A stretch of DNA of 64,000 nucleotides. Origin: Martinezella tropici (lineage in GTDB: Bacteria; Pseudomonadota; Alphaproteobacteria; Rhizobiales; Rhizobiaceae). A program made the position numbers and the translations under genes. Shown here piece by piece: positions 1 to 8,543 of this stretch; position 1 is the stretch's first letter, and the number at the start of each line of letters is the position of its first letter. The notes below the pieces were generated by a model that saw only the letters and a program-made list of their open reading frames with translations, made no database searches and was not told the DNA's origin. The stretch covers positions 248,001 to 312,000 of the forward strand of contig NZ_VNIP01000010.1 in assembly GCF_008370325.1 (NCBI RefSeq). The letters are read 5' to 3'.

Positions 1-72
1 GTAGATGGCGGCTGCGCCCGCAGTTTGCGGGGCTGCTTCCGCTCGCGGACGATCTATGGCGATGGCACTCAT
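1..72 (-). CDS. ssuB: SsuB, sulfonate ABC transporter ATPase (first 24 codons only)
   Basis: Only the first 24 codons are inside the window; the gene continues past position 1. The ATG at 72 is preceded by GAGG, 8 nt upstream, which overlaps the ssuC stop codon, so the two genes look translationally coupled. The visible N-terminus is Ala-rich and holds no catalytic motif yet. Identity as the ATP-binding subunit of the alkanesulfonate importer is inferred from position: it follows ssuA, ssuD and ssuC on the same strand, and the ATPase is the only missing part of that transporter. Confidence 0.6.
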   Translation of the reverse strand, partial: MSAIAIDRPRAEAAPQTAGAAAIY

Positions 73-82
73 GGCAGGTTCC

Positions 83-919
83 TCAATTCCGATAGGCCGG
101 ATTCCAGCGCAAAGCCTTGCGCTCGATCGTCCGAGCAACGACATCGGCGAGCTTGCCGAGGATCGCGTAGATCACCAGCGTCAGAACGACGACATCGGTC
201 ATGCCGAATTCGCGGGCATTGTTGGCCATGTAGCCGATGCCCGACGATGCCGCGATCGATTCAGCCACGATCAGCGTCAGCCACATGATGCCGAGGGCAA
301 AGCGCAGCCCGACGAGGATGGACGGAAGCGCGCCGGGGAAAATGACCTTCCGGAACAACGTCCAGTTGCTCATTCCGTAGACCCGTCCCATTTCGATCAA
401 TCCACGGTCGACATTGCGCACGCCGTGATAGGTGTTGAGATAGATCGGAAAGAGCACGCCGAGCGCCGTCAGGAAAAGCTTCGATTCCTCACCGATCCCA
501 AACCAGAGGATGACGAGAGGCACCATGGCGAGATGCGGGATGGTGCGCAGCATCTGCAGCGTTGTATCGGTCAATTGCTCCGAGAGCCGCGATACGCCAT
601 TGGCAATGCCGAGCAGGAAGCCAATCGAGCCGCCGACCAATAGGCCTGCGAAAGCGCGGCCGGCGCTGACGAGGATGTTGTTCGGCAGCTGCCCGGAGAT
701 CGTGGTCTGCCAGAAGGCGACCACAACTGCCGCCGGTGATGGCATGATGCGGGTGGAGATCCATCCAAACGACGAGCCGAGCTGCCACGCCGCGATGACG
801 ACGACTGGCAGCAGGAAGGGCAGAAATCCCTGGATCGAGGCTGATTGCCGCGCGGCCCTGGCCGGGCGTGTGTGGCGTTCCGAGCCTATGCGTACGAAGG
901 ATGTGTCGAATGCCGACAT
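83..919 (-). CDS. ssuC: SsuC, aliphatic sulfonate ABC transporter permease
   Basis: 278-residue inner-membrane permease of the binding-protein-dependent family. It should form the channel through which SsuA-bound alkanesulfonates enter, driven by SsuB. The sequence has about six hydrophobic segments, starting with one near residues 30-48, and the EAA-type cytoplasmic loop region around residues 180-200. The length is close to the usual 260-280. The first 25 or so residues are Arg-rich and variable. It lies 24 nt after ssuD and ends 11 nt before the ssuB start, so it is part of an ssuA-ssuD-ssuC-ssuB cluster. A taurine- or nitrate-type permease is the alternative; the adjoining SsuD argues for sulfonates. 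Confidence 0.88.
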   Translation of the reverse strand: MSAFDTSFVRIGSERHTRPARAARQSASIQGFLPFLLPVVVIAAWQLGSSFGWISTRIMPSPAAVVVAFWQTTISGQLPNNILVSAGRAFAGLLVGGSIGFLLGIANGVSRLSEQLTDTTLQMLRTIPHLAMVPLVILWFGIGEESKLFLTALGVLFPIYLNTYHGVRNVDRGLIEMGRVYGMSNWTLFRKVIFPGALPSILVGLRFALGIMWLTLIVAESIAASSGIGYMANNAREFGMTDVVVLTLVIYAILGKLADVVARTIERKALRWNPAYRN

Positions 920-943
920 GGGAATCTCCCTTCAAGGGTGGCG

Positions 944-2119
944 TTACGAGCCGGAAACAACCTTCAGATTGCCGCCGTGGCTGCCGCCCGCGAATATCTG
1001 CTTGGCACCAAATTCGTTGCGGAATCCGGCGCGCTGCTGTTCCTGGCTCAGGCCGAGCTCCGGGAACAGAAGCTCCGCCACACGATAGGCTTCTTCCAGA
1101 TGCGGATAGCCGGAACCGATCACGGTTTCGATGCCGAGCTCCTGATATTCCCGCAGCCTTGCAGCCACGGTCTTGGGCGACCCCACAAGTGCCGTGCCGG
1201 CACCGGCGCGCACCAGCCCGACGCCGGCCCAGAGGTTCGGCGACACTTCGAGCTTGTCGCGGCGGCCGCCATGCAGCGCCGCCATGCGCTTCTGCCCAAT
1301 GGAGTCGGACTGGTTGACGAATTGCTCCTGTGCTTCGCGGATCGTCTCGTCATCGAGCTTGGAAATCAGTTTCTCGGCTGCTGCCCATGCCTCATCGTCC
1401 GTCTCGCGGACGATGAAATGCAGGCGAATGCCGAAACTGACCTCGCGTCCGCGCTTGGCGGCTGCCGCCCGTACCTTTGCAATTTTCTCGGCCACCTGTG
1501 CCGGCGGTTCGCCCCAGGTCAGATATTTGTCGACGCGGCCGACGGAGAATTCGATGCCGGCGTCCGAGGAACCGCCGAAATAGAGCGGCGGGCGCGGCGA
1601 TTGCACCGGCGGCAGGCCGAGCTTTGCATTGGTGGCCGTTATATACTTGCCCTTGAAGGTGGACGACCCCGTTTCCAGAAGCTCCTCCCAGACATGGAAG
1701 AATTCATCGGCATGCGCGTAGCGCTCGTCATGCTCCAGGTGGATGCCGTCGCCCGCCAGCTCTGCGGGGCTGCCGCCGACGACGATGTTGAGCAGCACAC
1801 GGCCATTCGAGACGCGATCGAGCGTCGAGGCCAGACGCGCATAATAGGCCGGAGATGCTGTGCCGGGGCGGATCGCGACCAGGAATTTCAGCTTCTGCGT
1901 ATGCGCCGAAAGTGCCGCGGCCGTCACGAAGGACTCTTCGCAGGAGACGCCCGTCGGAAGCAACACGCCGGTATAGCCAAGCCGATCGACCGCCTGCGCG
2001 ATCTGCTGGAGATAGCCAATCTCCGGTCCGCGATTGAGATCGGCCGTACCCAGATAGGTGCCGTCGCCGGAGGTCGGAATAAACCAGAGGAAATCGATGG
2101 GTTTTGCGGTCGCGGTCAT
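944..2119 (-). CDS. ssuD: SsuD, FMNH2-dependent alkanesulfonate monooxygenase
   Basis: 391-residue flavin-dependent enzyme of the luciferase-like family. SsuD proteins use FMNH2 and O2 to cleave C1-C14 alkanesulfonates to an aldehyde and sulfite, giving sulfur during sulfate starvation. Visible family signatures are the N-terminal FLWFIPTSGDGTYLG block, the TGVSCEES stretch with Cys60 (matching the conserved Cys54 of E. coli SsuD), the GRVLLNIVVGGSP flavin/phosphate region and the GIRLHFIVRET stretch carrying the conserved Arg and His. E. coli SsuD has 381 residues. An FMN reductase (SsuE) is not encoded in the window. The gene has its own upstream motif shared with ssuA (2198-2211). Confidence 0.95.
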   Translation of the reverse strand: MTATAKPIDFLWFIPTSGDGTYLGTADLNRGPEIGYLQQIAQAVDRLGYTGVLLPTGVSCEESFVTAAALSAHTQKLKFLVAIRPGTASPAYYARLASTLDRVSNGRVLLNIVVGGSPAELAGDGIHLEHDERYAHADEFFHVWEELLETGSSTFKGKYITATNAKLGLPPVQSPRPPLYFGGSSDAGIEFSVGRVDKYLTWGEPPAQVAEKIAKVRAAAAKRGREVSFGIRLHFIVRETDDEAWAAAEKLISKLDDETIREAQEQFVNQSDSIGQKRMAALHGGRRDKLEVSPNLWAGVGLVRAGAGTALVGSPKTVAARLREYQELGIETVIGSGYPHLEEAYRVAELLFPELGLSQEQQRAGFRNEFGAKQIFAGGSHGGNLKVVSGS

Positions 2120-2197
2120 GAAGCTTTCCTGCTTTCTGGATGCGCGTGGTCGGGAGCCACCTCCCGATGTTCGATCCGGATAGTGGCATAGACTATC

Positions 2198-2211
2198 GAT
2201 TATATCGACAA
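2198..2211 (-). promoter_or_regulatory. Shared ssu promoter/operator motif, copy upstream of ssuD
   Basis: On the minus strand this reads TTGTCGATATAATC and contains a perfect TATAAT. An identical 14-mer sits at 3357-3370 upstream of ssuA. Both copies lie about 80 nt before their start codons in the same orientation. Around this copy there is also a small palindrome, TCGAT-TAT-ATCGA (2196-2208). No good -35 is seen 17 nt upstream of TATAAT, which suggests an activator-dependent promoter or an operator. Binding by a CysB/Cbl-type LysR protein is only a guess. Confidence 0.5.
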
Positions 2212-2313
2212 TATGGATTTTCTAATCGCCTGTATTTGGCGAAATATTTTTGCTGATAAAGCCCACGCCCGTAGCGTTTCGGGCGCAGGCGATATTCGCG
2301 AATCCTGTCAGCC

Positions 2314-3279
2314 TTAGCTCGCCTTTGGCCGCCAGACGATGTCCGTGACGTTCAGCTTCTTCGGAACGATGCCAAGATTATAGAACTCGTCAGCCAGTCC
2401 CTGCTGATAGGTGATCGCCGCATCTGTAATGGTAGAGACACCACCAAGATTCGCACCAGGGCGCGTCAGCACCACCCGCGTCACCTCGGCCGGCACGCCG
2501 GTGATTTCGGACATGGCCTTAACGGTGCCGTCCAAATCCGATTGCGCCGCCGCCCCCACCTTGGCCAGTTCGTCGATGACGTCGATAATCACCTGCGGAT
2601 TATCCTTGGTGAAATCGCCGTTGGCCAGGAAATAGCTGAAGGAATCGACGATGCCCCGCGCAGTCGCAAGGATGCGGGTATCCGGGTCGGCCTCTGCAAT
2701 GGCGAGATACGGATCCCAGATCGACCAGGCGTCGATCGCGCCTGTCTTGAACGCAGCCGACGCATCCGGCGGCGTGAGATCGAGCGGCTGGATATCGTTG
2801 ATCGTCAGCCCACCTTTGCGAAGCGCCTTAACGGTGACGTTGTGGGCGCTGGAGCCGCGCTTGAAGGCAACCTTCTTTCCCTTGAGATCGGCAAGCGTCT
2901 GGATCGGCGAATCCTTGCGCACGAGAATGGCGGAGCTTTCGGGGCTGCCGGTGTAAAGGCCGACATAGAGCAGATTGCCATTGGCGGCCTGTGCAAACAG
3001 CGGCGGCACATCGCCCGTCGCACCGAAATCGAGAGCACCGGCGCCGAGAGCTTCCAGCAGCGGCGGGCCGGATGTGAATTCCGACCATTCAACGGATATG
3101 CCGCGATTGGAAAGCCGCTTTTCCAACGCCCCTTGACGCTTTGCCAATGCCAATACGCTGTTTTTCTGCCAGCCGATCCGAAGCGTCGTCGCCGCCGCCC
3201 TCGCCGGGCGGAGAGAAGGCAACGCGAAGGCAGCTGCCGTGGCGCCGAGAAGGCCGAGTGTCTGTCTGCGCGAAATCAT
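2314..3279 (-). CDS. ssuA: SsuA-type periplasmic sulfonate-binding protein
   Basis: 321-residue solute-binding protein of the aliphatic-sulfonate/nitrate/taurine family, the substrate receptor of the SsuABC importer. The N-terminus is a cleavable export signal: SRRQTLG followed by an Ala-rich hydrophobic core and cleavage probably after ARA near residue 28. The paired Arg plus the SRRxxL pattern suits Tat export, though Sec is possible. Internal family features are the RIGWQK start of the mature domain, the LGAGALDFGATGDVPPLF segment and DAWSIWDPY near residue 190. It is the first gene of the cluster, 194 nt upstream of ssuD. Confidence 0.9.
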   Translation of the reverse strand: MISRRQTLGLLGATAAAFALPSLRPARAAATTLRIGWQKNSVLALAKRQGALEKRLSNRGISVEWSEFTSGPPLLEALGAGALDFGATGDVPPLFAQAANGNLLYVGLYTGSPESSAILVRKDSPIQTLADLKGKKVAFKRGSSAHNVTVKALRKGGLTINDIQPLDLTPPDASAAFKTGAIDAWSIWDPYLAIAEADPDTRILATARGIVDSFSYFLANGDFTKDNPQVIIDVIDELAKVGAAAQSDLDGTVKAMSEITGVPAEVTRVVLTRPGANLGGVSTITDAAITYQQGLADEFYNLGIVPKKLNVTDIVWRPKAS

Positions 3280-3356
3280 CGAAGATCCCTTTCGTGAGGC
3301 CTTGGCGCTTCCGCGGCATCGGCTCGTTGTCGATGCCTAAAGATCGCAAATCCATA

Positions 3357-3370
3357 GATTATATCGACAA
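3357..3370 (-). promoter_or_regulatory. Shared ssu promoter/operator motif, copy upstream of ssuA
   Basis: Identical over 14 nt to 2198-2211 (minus strand TTGTCGATATAATC with TATAAT) and placed at the same distance, about 78 nt, before the ssuA ATG. Two copies at equal spacing before two genes of one pathway support a common control element. The surrounding 3280-3543 stretch is AT-rich and shows no other gene. Confidence 0.5.
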
Positions 3371-3543
3371 AGGATATTATGAAGTTTTGCACTAAAATCG
3401 AAATAGAATTCCAAATAATTCAAAAATAAGGAATTGAGTTTCAAATCATATGCTATGGTGACAAGTTGCCCGACAAATCGGTCTTCCGTCCCCCTGGCCT
3501 TTCCGCTAAGCCTTCGAGGCAAATTCGGTCAGGGAGTTATGAA

Positions 3544-4416
3544 ATGGCAAAGGTCTCGTTCATCGGCATGGGCGTCATGGGCTATCCCATGGCCGGGCAT
3601 CTCAAGGTCAAGGGCGGGCATGACGTCACCGTCTACAACCGGACCGTTGCCAAGGCCGAGGCATGGGCCAAACAATTTGACGGCAAGTTTGCCCCTACCC
3701 CGGCTGAAGCCGCTGAGGGCGCCGACTTCGTCTTCATCTGCGTCGGCAATGACGACGACCTGCGCTCGGTGACGACGGGCGAAAACGGTGTCATTTCCGC
3801 CATGAAAGCCGGCTCCATCCTCATCGACAATACGACGGCAAGCGCCGAAGTCGCTCGCGAGCTTTACGCGGCCGCCAAGGAAAAGGGCGTCGACTTCATC
3901 GATGCTCCCGTCTCCGGCGGCCAGGCCGGCGCCGAGAATGGTGTTTTGACCGTCATGTGCGGCGGTGACGAAGCCGTCTTCGAGAAGGCGCGTCCGGTGA
4001 TCGACGCCTACGCCCGCATGGTCGGCCTCATGGGGCCGGTTGGCGCGGGTCAGTTGACCAAGATGATCAACCAGATCTGCATCGCGGGCATCGTTCAAGG
4101 CCTGGCCGAAGGTATCCATTTCGGCAAGCAGGCCGGGCTCGATATCGAAAAGGTGGTGGAGGTCATTTCCAAGGGCGCCGCCGGCTCCTGGCAGATGGAG
4201 AACCGCCACAAGACCATGAATGCCGGCAAGTATGATTTCGGCTTCGCCGTCGACTGGATGCGCAAGGATCTCGGCATCGTCCTGGAAGAAGCCCGCCGCA
4301 ACAAAGCCAAACTGCCGCTCACGGCCCTCGTCGACCAGTTTTATGGCGACGTTCAGGCCATGGGAGGCAATCGCTGGGATACCTCTTCGCTGCTCGCGCG
4401 CCTGGATAAGAAATAG
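3544..4416 (+). CDS. NAD(P)-dependent 3-hydroxyisobutyrate dehydrogenase-family reductase
   Basis: 290-residue beta-hydroxyacid dehydrogenase. The start is the ATG at 3544, with AGGGAG about 7 nt upstream; an upstream in-frame extension is open but lacks a good ribosome site. The Rossmann signature GMGVMG lies at residues 8-13, the substrate-binding DAPVSGG at about 120-126, and the catalytic Lys at 173 in GAGQLTKMINQ. The family includes 3-hydroxyisobutyrate dehydrogenase (valine breakdown) and tartronate semialdehyde reductase (glyoxylate/glycerate). The sequence alone does not choose between them, and neighbours give no help. It ends just before a strong two-way terminator. Confidence 0.85.
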   Translation: MAKVSFIGMGVMGYPMAGHLKVKGGHDVTVYNRTVAKAEAWAKQFDGKFAPTPAEAAEGADFVFICVGNDDDLRSVTTGENGVISAMKAGSILIDNTTASAEVARELYAAAKEKGVDFIDAPVSGGQAGAENGVLTVMCGGDEAVFEKARPVIDAYARMVGLMGPVGAGQLTKMINQICIAGIVQGLAEGIHFGKQAGLDIEKVVEVISKGAAGSWQMENRHKTMNAGKYDFGFAVDWMRKDLGIVLEEARRNKAKLPLTALVDQFYGDVQAMGGNRWDTSSLLARLDKK

Positions 4417-4424
4417 CAAAACAA

Positions 4425-4462
4425 AAAGCGCTCAGCCGATGTCGATTTCGGCTGAGCGCTTT
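4425..4462. terminator. Bidirectional intrinsic terminator
   Basis: Perfect 14-bp inverted repeat (arms AAAGCGCTCAGCCG and its complement, 10-nt loop) with T or A runs at both ends. It separates the convergent dehydrogenase (ends 4416) and the Lrp-type regulator (ends 4474), so it can stop transcription from both sides. Confidence 0.85.
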
Positions 4463-4473
4463 GCAAAAATTGC

Positions 4474-4962
4474 TCAGTCTTCGTTGGACTTCGCATTCTC
4501 CAGGAGCATGTAATCCAACGGCAGTTCCGTCGAATACTTGATCTGCTCCATCGCAAAGGCCGAAGAGACATCGCGGATTTCGATCTTGGCGATCATGCGT
4601 TTGTAGAAAGCGTCATAGGCGGCGATATCCGGCACGACGACGCGCAACAGATAGTCGACATCGCCGCTCATGCGATAGAATTCGACCACTTCCGGAAAAT
4701 CGGCGATCACTTCGGAAAAACGCTTCAGCCATTCGATGGAGTGGCTGTTGGTGCGGATGGACACGAAAACCGTGACCTTCGTGTTGACCTTTTCGGGATC
4801 GAGCAACGCCACGCGGCGGCGAATGACGCCATCCTCTTCCATCTTCTGGATGCGGCGCCAGCATGGCGTCGTCGACAGACCGACCTTCTTGGCAAGGTCG
4901 GCCACGGCCAGAGTGGAATCTTCCTGCAGAAGGCGCAGGATTTTGCGGTCTAGGCGGTCCAT
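4474..4962 (-). CDS. Lrp/AsnC-family transcriptional regulator
   Basis: 162-residue one-component regulator. Residues 1-55 form the AsnC winged helix-turn-helix (LDRKILRLLQEDSTLAVADL, then VGLSTTPCWRRIQKME). Residues about 65-145 form the RAM/Lrp effector-binding domain. The length is typical of the family. Proteins of this type bind amino acids and control metabolism genes in dimers to hexadecamers. No adjacent divergent target is visible: upstream is the UDG/nuclease pair on the same strand, so the target cannot be named from context. Confidence 0.9.
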   Translation of the reverse strand: MDRLDRKILRLLQEDSTLAVADLAKKVGLSTTPCWRRIQKMEEDGVIRRRVALLDPEKVNTKVTVFVSIRTNSHSIEWLKRFSEVIADFPEVVEFYRMSGDVDYLLRVVVPDIAAYDAFYKRMIAKIEIRDVSSAFAMEQIKYSTELPLDYMLLENAKSNED

Positions 4963-5028
4963 TTAAGCATCCCTTCGAATTATATTCTCTCTATAGCCTA
5001 TTTTAAGCGAGAGAAAAGAAACTTTTTC

Positions 5029-5661
5029 TCAAGAAAGGAGGGTTTTCACACGTTGTTGTAAAACCGGAAGCAGTTCGGCTTCGAACCAGGGATGGCGTTT
5101 CAGCCAGCTGCTGTTGCGCCAGCTCGGATGCGGCAGCGGCAGGATGGCGGGCGACCGATTGGTCAGAAGATACCGCCGCCATTCCGCAACCGTCTCCGTC
5201 ATCGATCCCATGCGCGCCGCGCCAAGGTGCCAGGCCTGCGCATATTGGCCGATCGTCAGGATCAATTCGATCTGCGGCATCGCATCCATGGCCCTTTGGC
5301 GCCACAAAGGCGCGCATTCCTTGCGCGGCGGCAGATCGCTTCCGGCCGCATCATAACCCGGAAAACAGAAGCCCATGCCCATTATCGCGAAATGATCCGG
5401 ATTGTAGAAGCTCTCGCGATCCACCGCGAGCCACTGCCGCAAGCGGTCGCCGGAGGCATCGTTGAACGGCATGCCGCTCTCGTGAACACGCAATCCCGGC
5501 GCCTGCCCTGCGATGAGTATCCGCGCAGTCGACGACAGCGTGGCGACCGGCCGCGGCTCATGCGGCAAACGATCCGCCTCGCCCTTTGCCGGCTTATCCC
5601 GGCAGAGACGACAGGCGGCAATCGCCGAATGCAGGACCTGTAATTCGCTATCGCGCGTCAT
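5029..5661 (-). CDS. Uracil-DNA glycosylase superfamily protein, Fe-S type
   Basis: 210 residues when started at the ATG at 5661, which overlaps the stop of the upstream nuclease as ATGA. Features are the N-terminal CRLC (Cys17, Cys20), a GQAPG motif at 52-56 (family 4 enzymes have GEAPG), Cys99, Cys116 and a C-terminal HPSW motif. Two CxxC-type plus two later Cys are the pattern that holds a 4Fe-4S cluster in family 4/5 glycosylases. The predicted role is removal of uracil or a related base from DNA. Substitution of Glu by Gln in the catalytic-side motif leaves the exact activity open. Coupling to a secreted nuclease gene is odd for a repair enzyme. Confidence 0.75.
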   Translation of the reverse strand: MTRDSELQVLHSAIAACRLCRDKPAKGEADRLPHEPRPVATLSSTARILIAGQAPGLRVHESGMPFNDASGDRLRQWLAVDRESFYNPDHFAIMGMGFCFPGYDAAGSDLPPRKECAPLWRQRAMDAMPQIELILTIGQYAQAWHLGAARMGSMTETVAEWRRYLLTNRSPAILPLPHPSWRNSSWLKRHPWFEAELLPVLQQRVKTLLS

Positions 5662-6233
5662 GGCGCAATCCACTCGACGAGCTGCCGCAGATACCCGAAC
5701 AATCCCGCGATCGGATCGCCTCCATTGGCATGCGCCATTTGCTCCTCATGCCGGTAGTCGCGCGGCTTCTCGAAATCACCGGCCCAAACTCCGGCTTTCG
5801 CCTCCTGCGCAGTCCGTTCCTCGGCAGCGTAACCGCCGTAGGATAATGCCATGCCGTTACGGACCATCGCGGCATTGATATCAAGACCGCCGATCATGCA
5901 AGTCACCAGCAGGCGACCGTAACGATCCCTGTCCCGCCCCCGGCATTCGGGCATCCCGGTCTTAACGAGTGTGGCAAGCGCCTTGCGTGCTTCTTCGCCG
6001 CATCCCCAGTCAACCCCATTACGCTGGCAGCGCTGCCGATATTCAGGGGCGTCGATACCTTTCAGCCTAAGGCGCTCACCATTGATAGAAAGCGTGTCGC
6101 CATCAATGACATAAAAGTTGCCCTTTTCAACGAATTCCGGTCGATTGTTCATCTTCAACGCGAATAATGCAAGTACAGCAAGCAGAGCGAAAGTGGCCAC
6201 GCCGTCACGAAACAGGCGGCCTGGCCGCATCAC
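5658..6233 (-). CDS. Thermonuclease (SNase)-fold secreted or membrane-anchored nuclease
   Basis: 191 residues. Residues about 12-28 form one hydrophobic segment, an uncleaved anchor or signal peptide. The rest is a staphylococcal-nuclease-like domain: VIDGDTL (Ca-binding Asp), RLKGIDAPE (catalytic Arg and Asp), DRYGRLLV (second Arg) and the helical NAAMVRNGMAL segment. Such proteins cut DNA or RNA outside the cytoplasm. Extra Cys residues in the domain fit a periplasmic location. Its stop overlaps the UDG-like gene start by 4 bp. Confidence 0.85.
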   Translation of the reverse strand: MMRPGRLFRDGVATFALLAVLALFALKMNNRPEFVEKGNFYVIDGDTLSINGERLRLKGIDAPEYRQRCQRNGVDWGCGEEARKALATLVKTGMPECRGRDRDRYGRLLVTCMIGGLDINAAMVRNGMALSYGGYAAEERTAQEAKAGVWAGDFEKPRDYRHEEQMAHANGGDPIAGLFGYLRQLVEWIAP

Positions 6234-6348
6234 GTTCTTGCCTCCTTTAAAAACAAATCCTTGGCGAAGATGGCAAACAAATCATTTCGACGCAGTATCT
6301 TCTTAAGGTTTGGACGCTAGTCTGTAATCTCAGGCAGGCCAAGTTTCA

Positions 6349-7887
6349 ATGTTAACCATGAGCACCGGCGTCAGCACATCGACAGATAAGAATATCGTCG
6401 ACCGATCGCGCAGTCACCGCAACCGGGCTGTGTCGAAGGCCGTGCGGCAGACGCGCGAGCGTCTGCAGAACGGCCATAGCCGCAATTTCGACCGCGAAAT
6501 GATGCTCATGCACATCGACACGCTGCTGCAGGGCGCCGCGGTCGTTCCGATTTTTGCCGTCATCGTCGCCGTGCTCGGCGTCTACCTGACGCGGGACGCG
6601 CAGATCCTCTTCTGGACTATCCCGATCCTGACGGCGCATGCCATCAACATGCTGCTCGGCCGCAAGGCACGGAAGCAGGAAATCTCGGCGGAAGGCGCCA
6701 GGAAATGGCGGCAGGTCTTCCTGCTCGGGCAATTGCTGATGGGCTTCTGCTGGGCAATCTTTGCCACGCAGAGCTGTTCGACCTGCGGCGGCGACAGTTT
6801 CGTGCTCTACAAGGGCGCGACCCTGCTCGTGGCGATCGGTATCACGGCGATGTCCAGTTTCATGCTGCCGCGCGCCGTACCCTTTTCCTTTGCGCCAGTC
6901 ACCGTCGCGCTAGTCGTGACCGCCATCCTCACACGAAAGCCATCGGACATCGCGCTGACCGCCGCGATCTCCGTCGCCGTCGTATTCTTCACCTTCATCA
7001 CCATCCGCATGTATCAGTCGAACCTCAAGATCCTCTCTTTCCAGTCGGAGAAGGACGACCTGATCGTGGAGCTGGAAGTCGCAAAATCCATGTCGGACGA
7101 GGCCCGCCGGCGTGCCGAGGAAGCAAATCTTGCCAAATCGCGCTTCCTCGCCTCCATGTCGCACGAGCTCAGAACGCCCCTGAATGCCATTCTCGGCTTT
7201 TCCGAAGTCATGTCCGCGGAAGTCATGGGGCCGTTGAACAACCCGACCTATCGTGAATACACCACCGATATCCATCGCTCGGGACAGCATCTGCTCAATC
7301 TGATCAACGAAATCCTCGACCTCTCGCGCATCGAGGCCGGCAAATACGAATTGAACGAGGAAGCGATTTCCCTCCTCGATATTGCCGAGGATTGTATCGG
7401 CATGGTGCAGTTGCGTGCACGCGGCAAGAACATTTCGATCTCCTCGCAATTCGAAGCGCAGCTGCCCTCGGTCTGGGCCGATGAGAAATCGTTGCGCCAG
7501 GTGATCCTCAATCTACTGTCGAACGCGGTGAAATTCACGCCGCAAGGCGGCGAGATTGCCGTCAAGGTCGGCTGGACGGCCGGCGGCGGGGAATATGTGG
7601 CGATCAAGGACAACGGACCGGGCATCCCCGAAGAAGAGATACCGGTCGTGCTTTCAGCCTTCGGGCAAGGCTCGATCGCCATCAAGAGCGCCGAGCAGGG
7701 CACGGGCCTCGGCCTGCCGATCGTGCAGGCCATTCTTGCCAAGCATGACGGTCAGTTCGTGCTGAAATCCAAGCTGCGGGAAGGCACCGAAGTCATCGCC
7801 ATCTTGCCGGCCAAGCGCGTGCTGCAAAGCCTGCCGGCAATCGAAGACGCCCCTCTCGTCGAGCGGCGCAAGAAGAGCTTTGCCTGA
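6349..7887 (+). CDS. Membrane-bound sensor histidine kinase
   Basis: 512 residues. The N-terminal 50 are basic and cytoplasmic, followed by about six hydrophobic segments between residues 58 and 222 (no large periplasmic loop), a short coiled-coil-like linker, and a HisKA domain with MSHELRTPLN, phospho-acceptor His272. The ATPase domain has the N box (LLSNAVKFTPQGG), G1 (DNGPGIP) and G2 (GTGLGLPI). There is no receiver domain and no response regulator next to it, so it is an orphan kinase. The membrane module without an extracellular domain suggests sensing within the membrane. The first ATG is used; a second at 6358 is possible. Confidence 0.88.
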   Translation: MLTMSTGVSTSTDKNIVDRSRSHRNRAVSKAVRQTRERLQNGHSRNFDREMMLMHIDTLLQGAAVVPIFAVIVAVLGVYLTRDAQILFWTIPILTAHAINMLLGRKARKQEISAEGARKWRQVFLLGQLLMGFCWAIFATQSCSTCGGDSFVLYKGATLLVAIGITAMSSFMLPRAVPFSFAPVTVALVVTAILTRKPSDIALTAAISVAVVFFTFITIRMYQSNLKILSFQSEKDDLIVELEVAKSMSDEARRRAEEANLAKSRFLASMSHELRTPLNAILGFSEVMSAEVMGPLNNPTYREYTTDIHRSGQHLLNLINEILDLSRIEAGKYELNEEAISLLDIAEDCIGMVQLRARGKNISISSQFEAQLPSVWADEKSLRQVILNLLSNAVKFTPQGGEIAVKVGWTAGGGEYVAIKDNGPGIPEEEIPVVLSAFGQGSIAIKSAEQGTGLGLPIVQAILAKHDGQFVLKSKLREGTEVIAILPAKRVLQSLPAIEDAPLVERRKKSFA

Positions 7888-7964
7888 GGGAACGTCTGGC
7901 GCCTAGGCCTTCGATCTTGCGCATGTTGGTATCGCGAAACCGCTGCACGCCTTCGCGACGTGCT

Positions 7965-8357
7965 TTAGCGGAAAAGCAGATGGCTGCCGATGACATAAAG
8001 CAGGTAGATGCCGGAAGCGACCAGCATGCACAGAACCGCAAACGAGCCGAGATCCTTGGCATGCTTGCCGAAATTGGAAATCTCCGGCGAGATCCGGTCG
8101 ATCACCTCTTCCACCGCCGTGTTCATGGCTTCGATCGCGAAAACCCCGAAAAAAAGCACCATGGCGATGACGATTTCGCCGATCGTCGCGCCGACGGCGA
8201 TCAACAGGATCAACGAAACAGCCGCGAAGAGGAGCTCCTGTCGGAAAGCCGATTCCTGCAGCAGCCGCTGAAAGCCGCCCCAGGAATAGCCGGCGGCGGC
8301 GAAAAAGTGCCGAACCCCCGTCTCCTTGGTGACCGTCTGCTTTGAAAACTCAGCCAT
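7965..8357 (-). CDS. dgkA: Diacylglycerol kinase DgkA
   Basis: 130 residues when started at the ATG at 8357; a longer reading to 8417 is open but less typical. The family signature EAMNTAVEEVIDRI, with the catalytic and metal-binding Glu residues, lies near the middle. Three transmembrane segments follow the known DgkA layout: an amphipathic N-terminal helix, two membrane spans around the active-site helix, and a last span ending in a short tail. It phosphorylates diacylglycerol in the inner membrane and recycles lipid released by membrane-derived glucan or LPS modification, which is relevant in rhizobia that make cyclic glucans. Confidence 0.92.
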   Translation of the reverse strand: MAEFSKQTVTKETGVRHFFAAAGYSWGGFQRLLQESAFRQELLFAAVSLILLIAVGATIGEIVIAMVLFFGVFAIEAMNTAVEEVIDRISPEISNFGKHAKDLGSFAVLCMLVASGIYLLYVIGSHLLFR

Positions 8358-8497
8358 TCGCGTTCCGCCCGTAATGCCCCGGTTTGCAATCTGGATGCTT
8401 TGCGAATACCGCCTCACAGTGAGCGAAGCAAGGCGACGCGTCCCTGCGGCCCAAAATTCATTACAGATTTGTGACGAAAACCCGATCGTCTACAGGA

Positions 8498-8535
8498 AAT
8501 TTAGCGGCGAAACGCTTATTTCAACGTCTCGCCGC
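8498..8535 (-). terminator. Probable cobT terminator
   Basis: An 11-bp stem (arms at 8504-8514 and 8525-8535, one G-U pair) follows the cobT stop by 8 nt on the minus strand, then a moderately U-rich TAAATTT stretch. The remaining 8358-8497 between dgkA and cobT shows nothing else that I can identify. Confidence 0.5.
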
Positions 8536-8543
8536 CGCGATTT

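Noticed and set aside
2266..2285. Hairpin CGCCCG...CGGGCG after ssuA as terminator
   Set aside because: Only 6 bp and no U tract; it lies inside the ssuA-ssuD gap, where read-through would be expected.
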